64,000 nucleotides of DNA from Saccharothrix sp. S26 (GCF_021390395.1 NZ_JAJUWT010000009.1:186001-250000), one strand, 5' to 3'. Shown: positions 50,194 through 59,167, counted from the first letter of the stretch. Program-made: numbers and translations. Notes: generated by a model not told the origin, from the letters alone.

Positions 50194-51339
50194 TCACGCC
50201 TCGGCCGCCAACGCGACGAGGTGGGCGGCGGCCGAGGCCGCTCCCCCGGCGGCGGCGAACTCCGCCGCGATGCGACGCGCGTTGTCCCGGTAGACGGGCT
50301 CGTCCAGGACCGCCCGGACGGCCGCGTCCAGCTCGGCCACGGTCACGTCGAGGATCGGCACCTCGATGCCGGCCTTCGACCGCGCCACCTGCCGCGCCAA
50401 CGCCACCTGCTCGGCCCGCACCGGCGCGACGACCATCGGTACCCCGAAGGTGAGCGCCTCGTTCACCGCGCCGCCCGCGTGGCACACCAACGCGTCCAGC
50501 TTCGGCATCAGGTCCAGCATCGGCACCAGCTCGGCGGTGATCGCGTTGTCCGGGAACGACTCCGCGGCCACGCCGGAGGTGACGAACACCGCCTGCACCT
50601 CGTCCGCCATGGGCGCCAGCACGGCCGCCGCGCGCTCGTAGAAGTCGCCGATCATGTGCCCGACCAGCGTGCCGACCGTCACCAGCACGTGGCGGCGGTC
50701 GGGATCCCACCGGTGCCAGGGGAAGTCGGGCGCGTTCGGCCGGGGACCGAGCGCCGCGCCCGTGAGCACCGTGCGTTCCGGCAGCTCCACGTCACCCACC
50801 AGGCCGCGGGTCATCAACGCGATCACCAGGTGCGGCGAGAACCTCGGGTCGACGGGCGCGTCGGCGGGCAGTCCGGCCATCGCCACCACCCGCGCCACCC
50901 GGTCGGCGACGAAGGCGTCGAACTCCGGCAGGTCCGCGGGCGGGGTCAGTTCGAGCGTCCCGGTGCACAGGGTCGCCCACCGCACGCCGCGGCGGTGCGC
51001 GACGAGCCCACCGGCCAAGGCGTACTGCTCGGTCACGACGACGTCCGGCCGGTGCGCGAGCACCGCCTCGTCGACGGGACCGATCGTGAAGCGCGCGAAC
51101 GGGATCAGGTAACCGTCCCAGAGGGCGCGCAGCCCGGCCATGCCCACCTCGTCGTAACGGCGGTAGGCGCGCACGCCGGTGGGGTGCACCGTCGCATCCG
51201 GACCGACCAGCGGGCGCAGCACGTTCTCCGGGCCGCACCAGACGACGTCGTGCCCGGCGCGGGCGAGTTCCTGCCCGATCGCGAGCATGGGGTAGAGGTG
51301 GCCTTGCAGCGGCAGCACGACGAGCAGGAACCGCGACAC
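50194..51339 (-). CDS. GT1-family glycosyltransferase
   Basis: About 381 residues, GT-B fold of the macrolide-type GT1 family: LLVVLPLQGHLYPMLAIGQELARAG at the N-terminus (split by position: 4-28), TVGTLVGHMIGDFYERA in the middle and the donor-binding MPKLDALVCHAGGAVNEALTFGVPMV near residue 285. It should glycosylate a small hydrophobic acceptor with a nucleotide sugar. No deoxysugar genes are in the window, so a common hexose may be used. It could decorate the product or inactivate it inside the cell, as OleI-type enzymes do. The start (GTG 51339) is uncertain: no ribosome site, and a CACCA/TGGTG dyad overlaps it. Confidence 0.87.
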   Translation of the reverse strand: MSRFLLVVLPLQGHLYPMLAIGQELARAGHDVVWCGPENVLRPLVGPDATVHPTGVRAYRRYDEVGMAGLRALWDGYLIPFARFTIGPVDEAVLAHRPDVVVTEQYALAGGLVAHRRGVRWATLCTGTLELTPPADLPEFDAFVADRVARVVAMAGLPADAPVDPRFSPHLVIALMTRGLVGDVELPERTVLTGAALGPRPNAPDFPWHRWDPDRRHVLVTVGTLVGHMIGDFYERAAAVLAPMADEVQAVFVTSGVAAESFPDNAITAELVPMLDLMPKLDALVCHAGGAVNEALTFGVPMVVAPVRAEQVALARQVARSKAGIEVPILDVTVAELDAAVRAVLDEPVYRDNARRIAAEFAAAGGAASAAAHLVALAAEA

Positions 51340-51396
51340 CACAACATGGTGGCACACATTGACGTTCACCGGAACGACGTGGTGGGATCCCGAAGT

Positions 51397-52326
51397 GTGA
51401 CCGCTCTCGACGCGGTGTCGGTGTACACGCCGGCTTTTCGCGTTCCCCTCGAAGACCTGGCCGAACCGCTCGGTCTCACCGACATCCAGGTCCGGCTCTT
51501 CCGGCGGTTCCACGGGCTCGACCGGATCCGGTTCGACCCGGACCGGTCGCTGGGCGAGCTGCTGCGCGCCGCGGTCGACGGGCTGACCGCCTTGCGCGGC
51601 CGGGAAGACCGCGTGCGATACGTCGTCCACGGCCGCGCGATGCCCGTCGTGGCCCCGTACCCGCACAACCCGCTGCACGACCTGTGCCGCGAGCTGGGGC
51701 TCGGTCACGCCCTGGCTTTCACCGTCACGCAACAGAGTTGCGCAAGTGGCCTGCTCGCGGTCGAGCTGGCCGGGCGGCTGCTGGCCGCCGACCCGACCGA
51801 GGGCGCGCTGGCGCTGGTGCTGACGGGCGAGAAGGCGTTCACCCGCGACGCCCAGCTGCTGCCCGGCACGTCGTTGTTCGGCGAGGGTTCGGCCGCGTGC
51901 CTGGTCAGCGCCGACGGTCCGCGTGACCGGTTGCTCTCCTACGCCTGCGCCCAGCGCGGCGAGTTCGACGCGGAGTTCGGCGAGCAGTCCGAGCGGTTCC
52001 AGCGCGAGTACCGCTCGTCGCTGGCCGAGGTCATGCGCCGGGCGGTGGCCGAGGCCGGTCTGGCGCTGGACGACATCCGGCTGGTCCTGCCGCACAACGT
52101 GAACGTCGTGACGTGGCAACGCCTGTGCCTGCTGATGGACTTCCCGGTCCAGCGCGTGCTGCTGTCGAACGTGCCCGACCACGGCCACCTGTTCTGCGCC
52201 GACGCGTTCGCCAACCACCGCACGGCCACCGAAGGCGGCCTGCTGCGCGAGGGCGACCACTACCTCGTCGCGACCGTCGGCGCCGGAGCCGGGGCGACGT
52301 TCTCCGCGATGGTGTTCCAGCACTGA
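51397..52326 (+). CDS. KAS III-type ketoacyl synthase/acyltransferase with active Cys
   Basis: A 309-residue thiolase-fold protein of the KAS III group. The nucleophile is in FTVTQQSCASGLLAVELAG (Cys about 115) and the catalytic His in LVLPHNVNVVTW. The third residue, normally Asn in a GN-x-S motif, appears replaced: the segment reads PDHGHLFCAD. Substituted KAS III proteins can form esters or amides or condense unusual acyl groups. The GTG 51397 start is weakly supported by its upstream sequence. It begins an operon with an ACP and a Cys-less homologue, and is divergent from the glycosyltransferase. Confidence 0.85.
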   Translation: MTALDAVSVYTPAFRVPLEDLAEPLGLTDIQVRLFRRFHGLDRIRFDPDRSLGELLRAAVDGLTALRGREDRVRYVVHGRAMPVVAPYPHNPLHDLCRELGLGHALAFTVTQQSCASGLLAVELAGRLLAADPTEGALALVLTGEKAFTRDAQLLPGTSLFGEGSAACLVSADGPRDRLLSYACAQRGEFDAEFGEQSERFQREYRSSLAEVMRRAVAEAGLALDDIRLVLPHNVNVVTWQRLCLLMDFPVQRVLLSNVPDHGHLFCADAFANHRTATEGGLLREGDHYLVATVGAGAGATFSAMVFQH

Positions 52327-52354
52327 TCCCCGAAGTCACGTCCAGGAGGCCGAC

Positions 52355-52636
52355 ATGACCGCACCCGACGCCCAGCTCGACGTGGAACTACGGCACCGCG
52401 TGGTCGAGGCCATGACGACCGTGCTCAAGCGGTTGGTGGGGCACGAGGGGCCCATCACCGAGGACCTGGACATGGCCGACGGGCTGGGCGTCAGCTCCTC
52501 GATGGGCTTGGAGCTGCTGTTGGAGGTCGAGGAGCAGGTGGGCATCCAGATCGACGTCGAGAAGATGCGCCCGGACGAGCTGCGCACCGTCGGCGAGCTG
52601 GCCACGTTCATCACCGGCCACAGCCGGCCCTGGTGA
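52355..52636 (+). CDS. Acyl carrier protein of the KAS III trio
   Basis: A 93-residue ACP. Phosphopantetheine site LGVSSSMGLELLLEVEEQVG: the D-S-L motif is S-S-M with the central Ser kept. CCAGGAGG at 52342-52349 sets ATG 52355. It lies 28 bp after the KAS III gene and 6 bp before the Cys-less KAS III-like gene, so it is the likely acyl donor or acceptor for that pair. The S-S-M variant differs from the E-S-M (41441) and E-S-L (56060) ACPs, suggesting separate partners. Confidence 0.87.
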   Translation: MTAPDAQLDVELRHRVVEAMTTVLKRLVGHEGPITEDLDMADGLGVSSSMGLELLLEVEEQVGIQIDVEKMRPDELRTVGELATFITGHSRPW

Positions 52637-52642
52637 CCGGGG

Positions 52643-53419
52643 ATGCGCCTGATCCGCGCCCGGCGCAGGAGTTTCGCCGGTGACGCCGAAGTCCTCGCCG
52701 ACGACGATCACCGCGCCGAGGTGACCGCGTACTTCGCGGACATGGCACGTCCCTTCGGGACCGAAGCCGTTCCCGGGCTGTCCGGCCACTCCTACGGCGA
52801 GATGGCCCGGGCGTTGGTGGGCGCGGTCGTGTCCGCGGCGGAACCGGTCGACCTGCTGGTGCTGGCGTTCTCCGTGCACGACGTGTGGCCGGGCCGGGCC
52901 ACGGCGACCTACCTCAGCCACCTGTGCCCCGGCACACCGCTGTCGTTCGCCGTGTGTGACCAGGGCACCGCGTCGCCGTTCACCGGTCTTCGCCTCATCC
53001 GCGACTACAACGTGCGGCGGGCGTTGCTGGTCGTGGTGGAGCAGGCGTGCCTTCCTTATCCCGCGGTGGCTCCGCTGCCGGCCGAGCACCGCGGGGTCGC
53101 CATGCTGTACGGCGACGGCACGGGCGCGCGGGCGACCGACCTGCGCCAGCACACCGATGTGGACGCCGGAGCCGTGCCGGACCTCGCCGCACGGGCGGTG
53201 GCCGAGCTGTCGGCCGGTCGCGACGCCCGGGTCGTGCTGAGCGACGCGCTCGCGGCCGTGTGGCCGGAGCACCCGGCCGTGCCGGCGGGCCAGCCCATCA
53301 CCGGTGTCTGGTGGCACCTGGCGGAGGCGTTCGACGGTCCGGCCGACCTCGTGGTGGTCGGCGATTACGACCCCGACCTGCGCTACCTGAGCTTCGCGGC
53401 GGTCGCGGGGCTCGGCTGA
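52643..53419 (+). CDS. Thiolase-fold, KAS III-like protein lacking the active Cys
   Basis: A 258-residue protein that aligns with the KAS III core but is shorter. The nucleophile region reads FAVCDQGTASPFTGLRLI; aligned with QQSCASGLLA of the upstream gene, the Cys position is Thr. A nearby Cys (VCDQ) is offset by four positions. Its second half is glycine- and alanine-rich and lacks a clear His-Asn pair. It probably pairs with the upstream KAS III, as chain-length factors pair with ketosynthases or PqsB with PqsC. Strong homology could not be tested here, so the fold call is moderate. Confidence 0.65.
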   Translation: MRLIRARRRSFAGDAEVLADDDHRAEVTAYFADMARPFGTEAVPGLSGHSYGEMARALVGAVVSAAEPVDLLVLAFSVHDVWPGRATATYLSHLCPGTPLSFAVCDQGTASPFTGLRLIRDYNVRRALLVVVEQACLPYPAVAPLPAEHRGVAMLYGDGTGARATDLRQHTDVDAGAVPDLAARAVAELSAGRDARVVLSDALAAVWPEHPAVPAGQPITGVWWHLAEAFDGPADLVVVGDYDPDLRYLSFAAVAGLG

Positions 53420-53425
53420 CCCGCG

Positions 53426-54835
53426 TCACGCCCCAGTCGTCGAGTCGACAGTGGACGGTCGGGCCGTGACCCCGGTGGGCACGCCGGGGTCGAAGGCGGC
53501 CCGCACCGCCACCTCCTCCACCGTGCGCAACAAGGTCTCCGCCTGCACGGCGGTGAACGCGGTCGCGTCGTAGACCAGTTGCAGGTACACGGTCTCCGGT
53601 CGGTCCTCGACCGCGACGAACAGCTGCTCGGCCACGTCGTAGCGGTGCCCGTCCCACTTCACGAACGTCTCCGGCAGCTTGGCCCGGATCGCCGCCGGCG
53701 TCACGTCGGCGTCCTTGGCCATCGCGTCCGTTCGCGGCCGCGTGCTGAACCTGCGGTCGCTGATCCGGCAGGCGACCGCCGCCGGGTGACCGCGTTCGGC
53801 GTCGAGGCGGGCGACCAGCTCGTCCAGTTGGTCGGGGTCGTAGTACGCGTGCAGCCACGCGACCGTCGCCGCCTGGCGCGCCCGGCCGACCACGTCGTCC
53901 ACCGTGCCGTCGAGGTCGAGGGTGAGCACGGCGTTCTGGCTCAACGACCCGATGACGTCGGCCAGGCCGGGCCGGAACCTGTTGCCGGTGACGAGGTTCG
54001 CGGTGAGCGGGGTGACGCCGGTGACGGACCCGATCGCGACGGCGATCAGCGCGAGCAGCACCGCCGAGGTGTCGGCCCGGGTCCGTCGGGCGATCGCGAG
54101 CACGGCCAGGTGCGCGGCGGGCGAGTGGAACCGCGCGATGCGGCACCGTTCGCCCGGCCGGGTCTGCTTCGGGCCGCCGAACCCGGTCGGCGGCAGGCGT
54201 CGCAGGTGTCCCTCCCAGTACCGCATGGCCCGGTCGCTGATCCGCCGCGCCCGCGGCGACTGCTCGCGCCGGGCCAGGTCCGCGGTCCACGGCGCGTGCG
54301 GGTCCACCCGGCGGCCGACCAGCTCGCCGAGCCCGAGGTCGGCCATCACCAGCAGGGCGGCCGTGCCGTCGGCGACCAGGTGGTTCATCGCGAGCACGAG
54401 GTAGGCGGCCTCGCCGCGGTGCCGCATCACGGCCAACCGCACCGGCCACGGCTCGACCGGCTCCACCAGCCAGTCGACCCAGAGCCGGTTGCCGTAGTCG
54501 ATCGCCTCACCGCGGTCCAGTTCGTCGGCGAACGTCACGACCTCCACGTCGACCTCGCCGGAACCGGCCACGACCTGGCACGGCCTGCCGTCGGCGTCCA
54601 CGCCGAGCCGGGTCCGCAGCGCGGGGTGCTTGCCCATCGCGCGGCCGAGGCGTTCGGCCAGGCCGTCGACGGTCGCGCCGTCGGGCACGGGGTGGGCGCC
54701 GCTGATGTTGTTCGACCAGCCGCTGGCCCGCACGTCCCGCAGGATCGCCTTCTGCCCCCAGGTCAGCGGCGCCACGCCTGCGCCGGGCCCGGAGAACCGG
54801 ACCGCGATCCGGTCGAAGGTGACCCGCTCAGCCAC
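53426..54835 (-). CDS. Stand-alone condensation-domain protein
   Basis: A 469-residue condensation-type protein with no carrier domain. C1-like PLTWGQKAILRDV, C3 as NHLVADGTAALLV (first His of HHxxxDG is Asn; second, catalytic His kept; DG kept), and VTGNRFRPGLADVIGSLSQNAVLTLDL (C5-like, residues 270-296). The C-terminal 80 residues continue the fold. GTG 54835 overlaps the ketosynthase stop by 8 bases, so ACP, KS and C form one operon. It likely joins an amine or alcohol to an acyl group carried by the adjacent ACP. The residue set is compatible with activity. Confidence 0.88.
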   Translation of the reverse strand: MAERVTFDRIAVRFSGPGAGVAPLTWGQKAILRDVRASGWSNNISGAHPVPDGATVDGLAERLGRAMGKHPALRTRLGVDADGRPCQVVAGSGEVDVEVVTFADELDRGEAIDYGNRLWVDWLVEPVEPWPVRLAVMRHRGEAAYLVLAMNHLVADGTAALLVMADLGLGELVGRRVDPHAPWTADLARREQSPRARRISDRAMRYWEGHLRRLPPTGFGGPKQTRPGERCRIARFHSPAAHLAVLAIARRTRADTSAVLLALIAVAIGSVTGVTPLTANLVTGNRFRPGLADVIGSLSQNAVLTLDLDGTVDDVVGRARQAATVAWLHAYYDPDQLDELVARLDAERGHPAAVACRISDRRFSTRPRTDAMAKDADVTPAAIRAKLPETFVKWDGHRYDVAEQLFVAVEDRPETVYLQLVYDATAFTAVQAETLLRTVEEVAVRAAFDPGVPTGVTARPSTVDSTTGA

Positions 54836-56063
54836 CGGCGCGCCCGAGGATCACGCTCACGTTGTGGCCGCCGAAGCCGAACGAGTTCGACATGACCGCG
54901 GCCACGTCGGTGGTGCGCGGCTCGCCGCGCACGTGGTCGAGGTCGCACGCCGGGTCCGGGTCGTCCAGGTTGTGCGTCGGCGGCAGCACGCCCTTGCGCA
55001 GGGCCATGATCGCGATGGACGCCTCCACGACCCCGGACGCGCCGAGCATGTGCCCGGTGACGCCCTTGGTGGAGCTGACCGGCGGCATGTCGTCGCCGTA
55101 CACGCCCCGGATCGCCATCGTCTCGGCTGCGTCGCCCGCTTTCGTGCCGGTGCCGTGCGCGTTGAGGTAGCCGATGTCGGCTGTGGACAGTCCGGCATCC
55201 CGAAGTGCCAGCCGCATGCTCTCCGCCGCGCTGGAGCCGTCCGGGCGGGGCGTGGTCGGGTGGTAGCCGTCGCTCGTCGCGCCCCAACCGAGCACCTGCG
55301 CGTGGACGGTCGCGCCCCGCGCGCGGGCGAACTCGGCCCGTTCGAGCACCAGTACGCCGGCGCCCTCGCCGAGCACGAAACCGTTGCGGCGGCGGTCGAA
55401 CGGTCGGCTGGCGGCGGTCGGGTCGGCCCATCCGCGCGCGAGGGCGAGCGCGTTGCCGAACGCGTCGGCGAAGGTCGGGAACAGCGGGGCCTCGGTGCAC
55501 CCGCACACCACCACGTCCGCCTCACCGGACCGCAGGATGCGCACGGCTTCGCCGATCGACTGCCCGCCGGCCGCGCACGCCGTGCCGGAGGAGGACGTGT
55601 ACCCGCGGACCCCGAACTTGATGGCGACCCGGGCCGCCGCCATGTTCGGCAGCACGCCGGGCAGCATGAACGGGCTGATGCCCAGGCGACCCCGTGTCGA
55701 GCGCTCGACGGCTTGCCGCGCCAGGGTTTCCAGGCCGCCCACGCCGGAGAGCACGATCGCGACGCGGTACGGGTCGACGTCCCGCCCCACCTCGATCGCG
55801 GCGTCGGCCAAGGCGTCTTCGGCAGCCCGCACCGCCATCACGATCGAGCGGTCGACTACCCGGGCGTCCTTCGGCGGGATCACGCTCTCCGGGTCGATGG
55901 CCGGGCCGATCGCGGCCACGTCCACCACACCGTGCAGCGCGTGGCCCTCCGGCGGGCGCACGAGCGCGGACCGGCCGGCGCAGACCGCGTCGAACACCTC
56001 CTCCACCACCGTGCCGACCGGGCTGACCAGCCCGATCCCCGTCACGGCAACGCCGCGGCTCAC
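54828..56063 (-). CDS. Beta-ketoacyl synthase, FabF/type II KS
   Basis: A 411-residue KAS II-type ketosynthase with a complete Cys-His-His set: GTACAAGGQSIGEA (Cys), NAHGTGTKAGD (His) and TKGVTGHMLGASG (Lys, His). Typical FabF features also include GEGAGVLVLE and SNSFGFGGHN. GTG 56063 overlaps the ACP stop (GTGA). No ketoreductase, dehydratase or chain-length factor follows, so at most one or two extensions seem likely unless housekeeping FAS enzymes assist. The operon ACP-KS-C suggests a carbon extension followed by transfer to an amine or alcohol. Confidence 0.92.
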   Translation of the reverse strand: MSRGVAVTGIGLVSPVGTVVEEVFDAVCAGRSALVRPPEGHALHGVVDVAAIGPAIDPESVIPPKDARVVDRSIVMAVRAAEDALADAAIEVGRDVDPYRVAIVLSGVGGLETLARQAVERSTRGRLGISPFMLPGVLPNMAAARVAIKFGVRGYTSSSGTACAAGGQSIGEAVRILRSGEADVVVCGCTEAPLFPTFADAFGNALALARGWADPTAASRPFDRRRNGFVLGEGAGVLVLERAEFARARGATVHAQVLGWGATSDGYHPTTPRPDGSSAAESMRLALRDAGLSTADIGYLNAHGTGTKAGDAAETMAIRGVYGDDMPPVSSTKGVTGHMLGASGVVEASIAIMALRKGVLPPTHNLDDPDPACDLDHVRGEPRTTDVAAVMSNSFGFGGHNVSVILGRAGG

Positions 56064-56320
56064 GTCGCGGAGGCGGTCTGCACGCGCCGCGCGACCTCGG
56101 CGCAGAACTCGCCGACCGTCATGGCCGCGAACATCTCGGCCTCGTCCTCCTCGAACCGGACGCCGAAGTGGTCCTCGACCCGCAGGGAGAGCTCGGCCAG
56201 GGCCAGTGATTCGAGGTCGGCTCCGGCCGGGCCCAACACCGTGTCGTCGTCCATGTCGGCGGTGCTGTACTTCATGACCGTCAACGATTCGAAAAGGAAC
56301 TGGCGGATCTCTGAAGTCAT
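56060..56320 (-). CDS. Acyl carrier protein of the KS-C operon
   Basis: An 86-residue ACP with the phosphopantetheine Ser in GADLESLALAELSLRVEDHFG (E-S-L variant). ATG 56320 follows GAGAAGGGA. It is the first gene of the ACP-KS-C operon and divergent from the adenylating enzyme at 56449. The 128-bp gap between them must hold both promoters, though I found no convincing -35/-10 pair. Likely the carrier on which the KS elongates. Confidence 0.88.
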   Translation of the reverse strand: MTSEIRQFLFESLTVMKYSTADMDDDTVLGPAGADLESLALAELSLRVEDHFGVRFEEDEAEMFAAMTVGEFCAEVARRVQTASAT

Positions 56321-56448
56321 GGCGAGCGCTTCCCTTCTCCGGGAGGTCAACGGGAATGTGCCCGACCGGGGTCGAGGCCGTCAAGCACGACTTCCGCCCC
56401 GCATACGGGCTATGGACCGCGGTTCGGCGCAGACCGCAGAATGTGCCC

Positions 56449-57897
56449 ATGCCGCCGGCGACGCTCGATCTCGTGACGCACGAACAGGCGCCGCCGCGGG
56501 CGCCGGCCGTGCACCTCGTCGGCGGTCGGACGCTGTCTTACGGCGATTTGGCGGAACTGGTCCGTCAGGCCGAAAGGGCGTTGCGCCACGACGGCAAAGC
56601 GTTGGTGCTGTGCGCGGGCGACCGTGACCTGCCGACGCTGGTGACCTATCTCGCGGCACTGCGACTAGGCCACACGGTCGCATTCCTGCCCAGTTCTTCC
56701 GAAATTGTTTCGAAGTACCGACCGGAGTTCGTCGTGCCCGCCGCGGACGGTGCGGAAAATCTGCCCGACCTCGGTTACGAACCCGTCGGCCGGTTGTTCG
56801 ACGGTTCGAAAATGTTTCGCCGCCGGGCGGCGGGGCCGGCCGACGACATCTTCGCGGACACGGCGTTGTTGCTGGCCACCTCGGGCACGACGGGCAGCCC
56901 GAAAGCGGTGCGCCTGTCCTACGGCGGGCTGGCGGGCAACTCGGCCGCGGTCGTCCGCGCACTGGGCATCACCGCCGCCGAGCGCGCGCCGACCACGTTG
57001 CCGATCACCCGCGCCTACGGCCTGTCGATCGTGAACAGCCACCTGCTGGCGGGCGCGAGCATCGTGCTCACCGACCGGTCACCGCTGTCGCTGGCCACGT
57101 GGGACCACTTGACCAGGGCGGGCGCCACGTCGTTCGCCGCCGTGCCGACGACCTACGCGGCGTTCGGCCCGGCGCACGAGAACCTGTTGGCGCGCACACG
57201 GATCCGCACGATGACGCAGGCGGGCGCATGGCTGGGCGACGAGCTCACGTTGCGGTTCGCGGAGCTGATGCGACGGCGGCAGGGCCGGTTCTTCCCGATG
57301 TACGGCCAGACCGAGGCGACCTCGCGGATCGCCTGCCTGGACCCGGCCGACCTGCCGGACCGCCTCGGTTCGGTCGGGGTCGCGGTGCCCGGCGGCACCA
57401 TCACGGTCGAGCAGACGCGGGTGCACGACCGCGCGCGGCCCGGCGAGGGCGCGGTCCACTACCGGGGACCGGGGGTCATGCTGGGGTACGCGACCGGGCG
57501 CGAGGACCTGGCCCGGGGCGCGGAGGTGGACGTCCTGGACACCGGTGACCTCGGCTACCTGCGTGACGGCTACCTGTACCTGACCGGCCGCACCAAGCGC
57601 ATCGTGAAGGTGCTCGGCGTCCGCACGAGCCTGGACGACCTGGAGCGGCTGGTGGAGCGGCCGGACCACCCCGCCGCGGTGGTGGGTGGTGAGGACGACG
57701 TGGTGTACCTGTTCGGTGCGGGCGACCCGGCCGTGCACGAGGGGCAGCGCCGGCGGCTGGCCGAGGCGCTGGGCGTGCCGGCCAAGCACGTCGTGGTCCG
57801 CCACGTCGACCGCCTGCCCCAGACAGCAGGCGGCAAGGTCGACTACCGGGCGCTGACGGCGGCCGTGCGGACGCGGGAGGTCGGACCGTGGAACTGA
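56449..57897 (+). CDS. Adenylating enzyme (acyl ligase/A domain), stand-alone
   Basis: A 482-residue ANL enzyme with canonical motifs: LLLATSGTTGSPKAVRLSY (A3), FFPMYGQTEATSRIA (A5), DVLDTGDLGYLRDGYLYLTGRTKRIVKVLG (A7/A8, residues 362-391) and the catalytic Lys in LPQTAGGKVDYRAL (A10). I chose ATG 56449 over 56356 because the extension lacks family character. The stop overlaps the next gene by 10 bases. It probably activates an aryl or acyl acid for the A-subdomain/carrier protein two genes on or for the ACP of the divergent operon. Confidence 0.87.
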   Translation: MPPATLDLVTHEQAPPRAPAVHLVGGRTLSYGDLAELVRQAERALRHDGKALVLCAGDRDLPTLVTYLAALRLGHTVAFLPSSSEIVSKYRPEFVVPAADGAENLPDLGYEPVGRLFDGSKMFRRRAAGPADDIFADTALLLATSGTTGSPKAVRLSYGGLAGNSAAVVRALGITAAERAPTTLPITRAYGLSIVNSHLLAGASIVLTDRSPLSLATWDHLTRAGATSFAAVPTTYAAFGPAHENLLARTRIRTMTQAGAWLGDELTLRFAELMRRRQGRFFPMYGQTEATSRIACLDPADLPDRLGSVGVAVPGGTITVEQTRVHDRARPGEGAVHYRGPGVMLGYATGREDLARGAEVDVLDTGDLGYLRDGYLYLTGRTKRIVKVLGVRTSLDDLERLVERPDHPAAVVGGEDDVVYLFGAGDPAVHEGQRRRLAEALGVPAKHVVVRHVDRLPQTAGGKVDYRALTAAVRTREVGPWN

Positions 57898-58664
57898 CCC
57901 ACTGGCGGCTGTTGGCCGAGCGGGGTGCCGACCTCGTGCTGTGCCTGGACTTCCCGGGCGGGCGGGCCGCGGCGGGCTTCGCCGAGCTGGCGGCCGGCGT
58001 CACGGCGGACGCCTGCTTCCTGCACATAACCCAGCCGGGCGAGGGTGCGCTGGGCGCGTGCGTCGACCGCTGGGTGGCGGAGGTGTCGTCGACCGGCCGC
58101 CCGGTCCGCGCCGTGCTGGGCTACTGCGCCGGGGCCGCCCTGGTGCCCGCGGTCGCCGACGCGGTCGCCGAGTCCGGCCCGACGCCCGCGACCGTGCTGT
58201 TCGACGCCGTGACGACCAGCGCCGGCTCGATCGCCCACGAGTTCACCAACGCGCTCGCGACCTCGGCCGACCACCTGACCGCCGACGAGCTGGACGGCGC
58301 GCGGTCGTTGGCCGACGGTCTGGTCGAGGCGCACCCGGACGACCTACCCCGCATCGCCGCCGCGCTGGTCGAGCACTACGACGGGTTGATGGGCGAGGTG
58401 GCCCGCAGGCTCTCGCTCAACGAGTTCTTCCGGCGGCAGCTCACCGGCGGGTTCACCGCGTACGTGGAGTTCCTGCTCCTGGCGGGCCAGGGCGGTTTCG
58501 ACGCCCGCCGCGGCACACCGCTGTTCGTGTCCTCGAAGGACCGCCAGCCACCCGCCGACGCCACCCGCACGCTCGCGCTGGACGTGTCGCACACCGACCT
58601 GCTGCGCGAGGCCGAGGTGCACGGCCTCGTCGCCGAACTGCTGATGGGAGAGCGCACATGGTGA
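57888..58664 (+). CDS. Thioesterase-like alpha/beta hydrolase with Cys nucleophile
   Basis: A 258-residue protein with a thioesterase-like fold. The nucleophile elbow reads VLGYCAGAALV, so Cys stands where Ser is usual in GxSxG. The His candidate is in LALDVSHTDLLRE. A GGGAGG ribosome site (57875-57880) and a 10-bp overlap with the ligase stop couple it to the operon. Cys thioesterases in NRPS systems (obafluorin ObiF is one) favour aminolysis or strained-ring formation over hydrolysis. The homology is less obvious than for the other two thioesterases, so the call is moderate. Confidence 0.68.
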   Translation: MELTHWRLLAERGADLVLCLDFPGGRAAAGFAELAAGVTADACFLHITQPGEGALGACVDRWVAEVSSTGRPVRAVLGYCAGAALVPAVADAVAESGPTPATVLFDAVTTSAGSIAHEFTNALATSADHLTADELDGARSLADGLVEAHPDDLPRIAAALVEHYDGLMGEVARRLSLNEFFRRQLTGGFTAYVEFLLLAGQGGFDARRGTPLFVSSKDRQPPADATRTLALDVSHTDLLREAEVHGLVAELLMGERTW

Positions 58665-59167
58665 GCATGGCCGAGATAGCCGCCGTGCTGTCGGCGCATC
58701 CGGGCGTCGGCCGGGCCGAGGTCGCGGTCGTGCCCCATGACGGGCGGGACGTCACCGTCGCCGCCGTGGAGCTGATGGAGTACCTGAGCGGGCCGGTGCT
58801 GCGCAACCACGTGCGGCGGCAGCTCGGCGAGGACTGCGGGCTCAACGGCGTGCTGGTCGTGGATCGGGTGCCGTTGGCGGGCGGCGCGGTGGACGTGGAG
58901 GAGCTGGCGGCGGCGGTCGCGGACGGTCGGTGCGCGCTGTTCGAGGACCCGCGCGACGACGTGGAGCGGCGGGTCGCGGAGATCTGGTCGGCGCAGATGG
59001 ACGTGCGGCCGGTCGGCGCGACCGACGACTTCCTGGAGCTGGGCGGTGATTCGCTGTCCGCGCTCGGCATCATCGCCGCCATCGAGGCGGAGTTCGACCG
59101 CCCGCTGGACGTGTACGAGTTCATGAGCGCGTCCAGCGTCCGCCGGCTGGCCGAGATGCTGCGGTAG
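58658..59167 (+). CDS. Adenylation C-terminal subdomain fused to carrier domain (Asub-T)
   Basis: A 169-residue protein. Residues 1-85 resemble the C-terminal subdomain of an adenylation domain (HPGVGRAEVAVVPHDGRD, LRNHVRRQL, VDRVPLAGGAVDVEEL). The A10 motif GK is G-A, so the catalytic Lys is missing. Residues 90-169 are a carrier domain with FLELGGDSLSALGII (phosphopantetheine Ser). It looks like the tail of a split A-T module whose main A domain is encoded separately (56449 or 59170). The truncated subdomain may serve as a docking piece. ATG 58658 overlaps the previous stop. Confidence 0.83.
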   Translation: MVSMAEIAAVLSAHPGVGRAEVAVVPHDGRDVTVAAVELMEYLSGPVLRNHVRRQLGEDCGLNGVLVVDRVPLAGGAVDVEELAAAVADGRCALFEDPRDDVERRVAEIWSAQMDVRPVGATDDFLELGGDSLSALGIIAAIEAEFDRPLDVYEFMSASSVRRLAEMLR

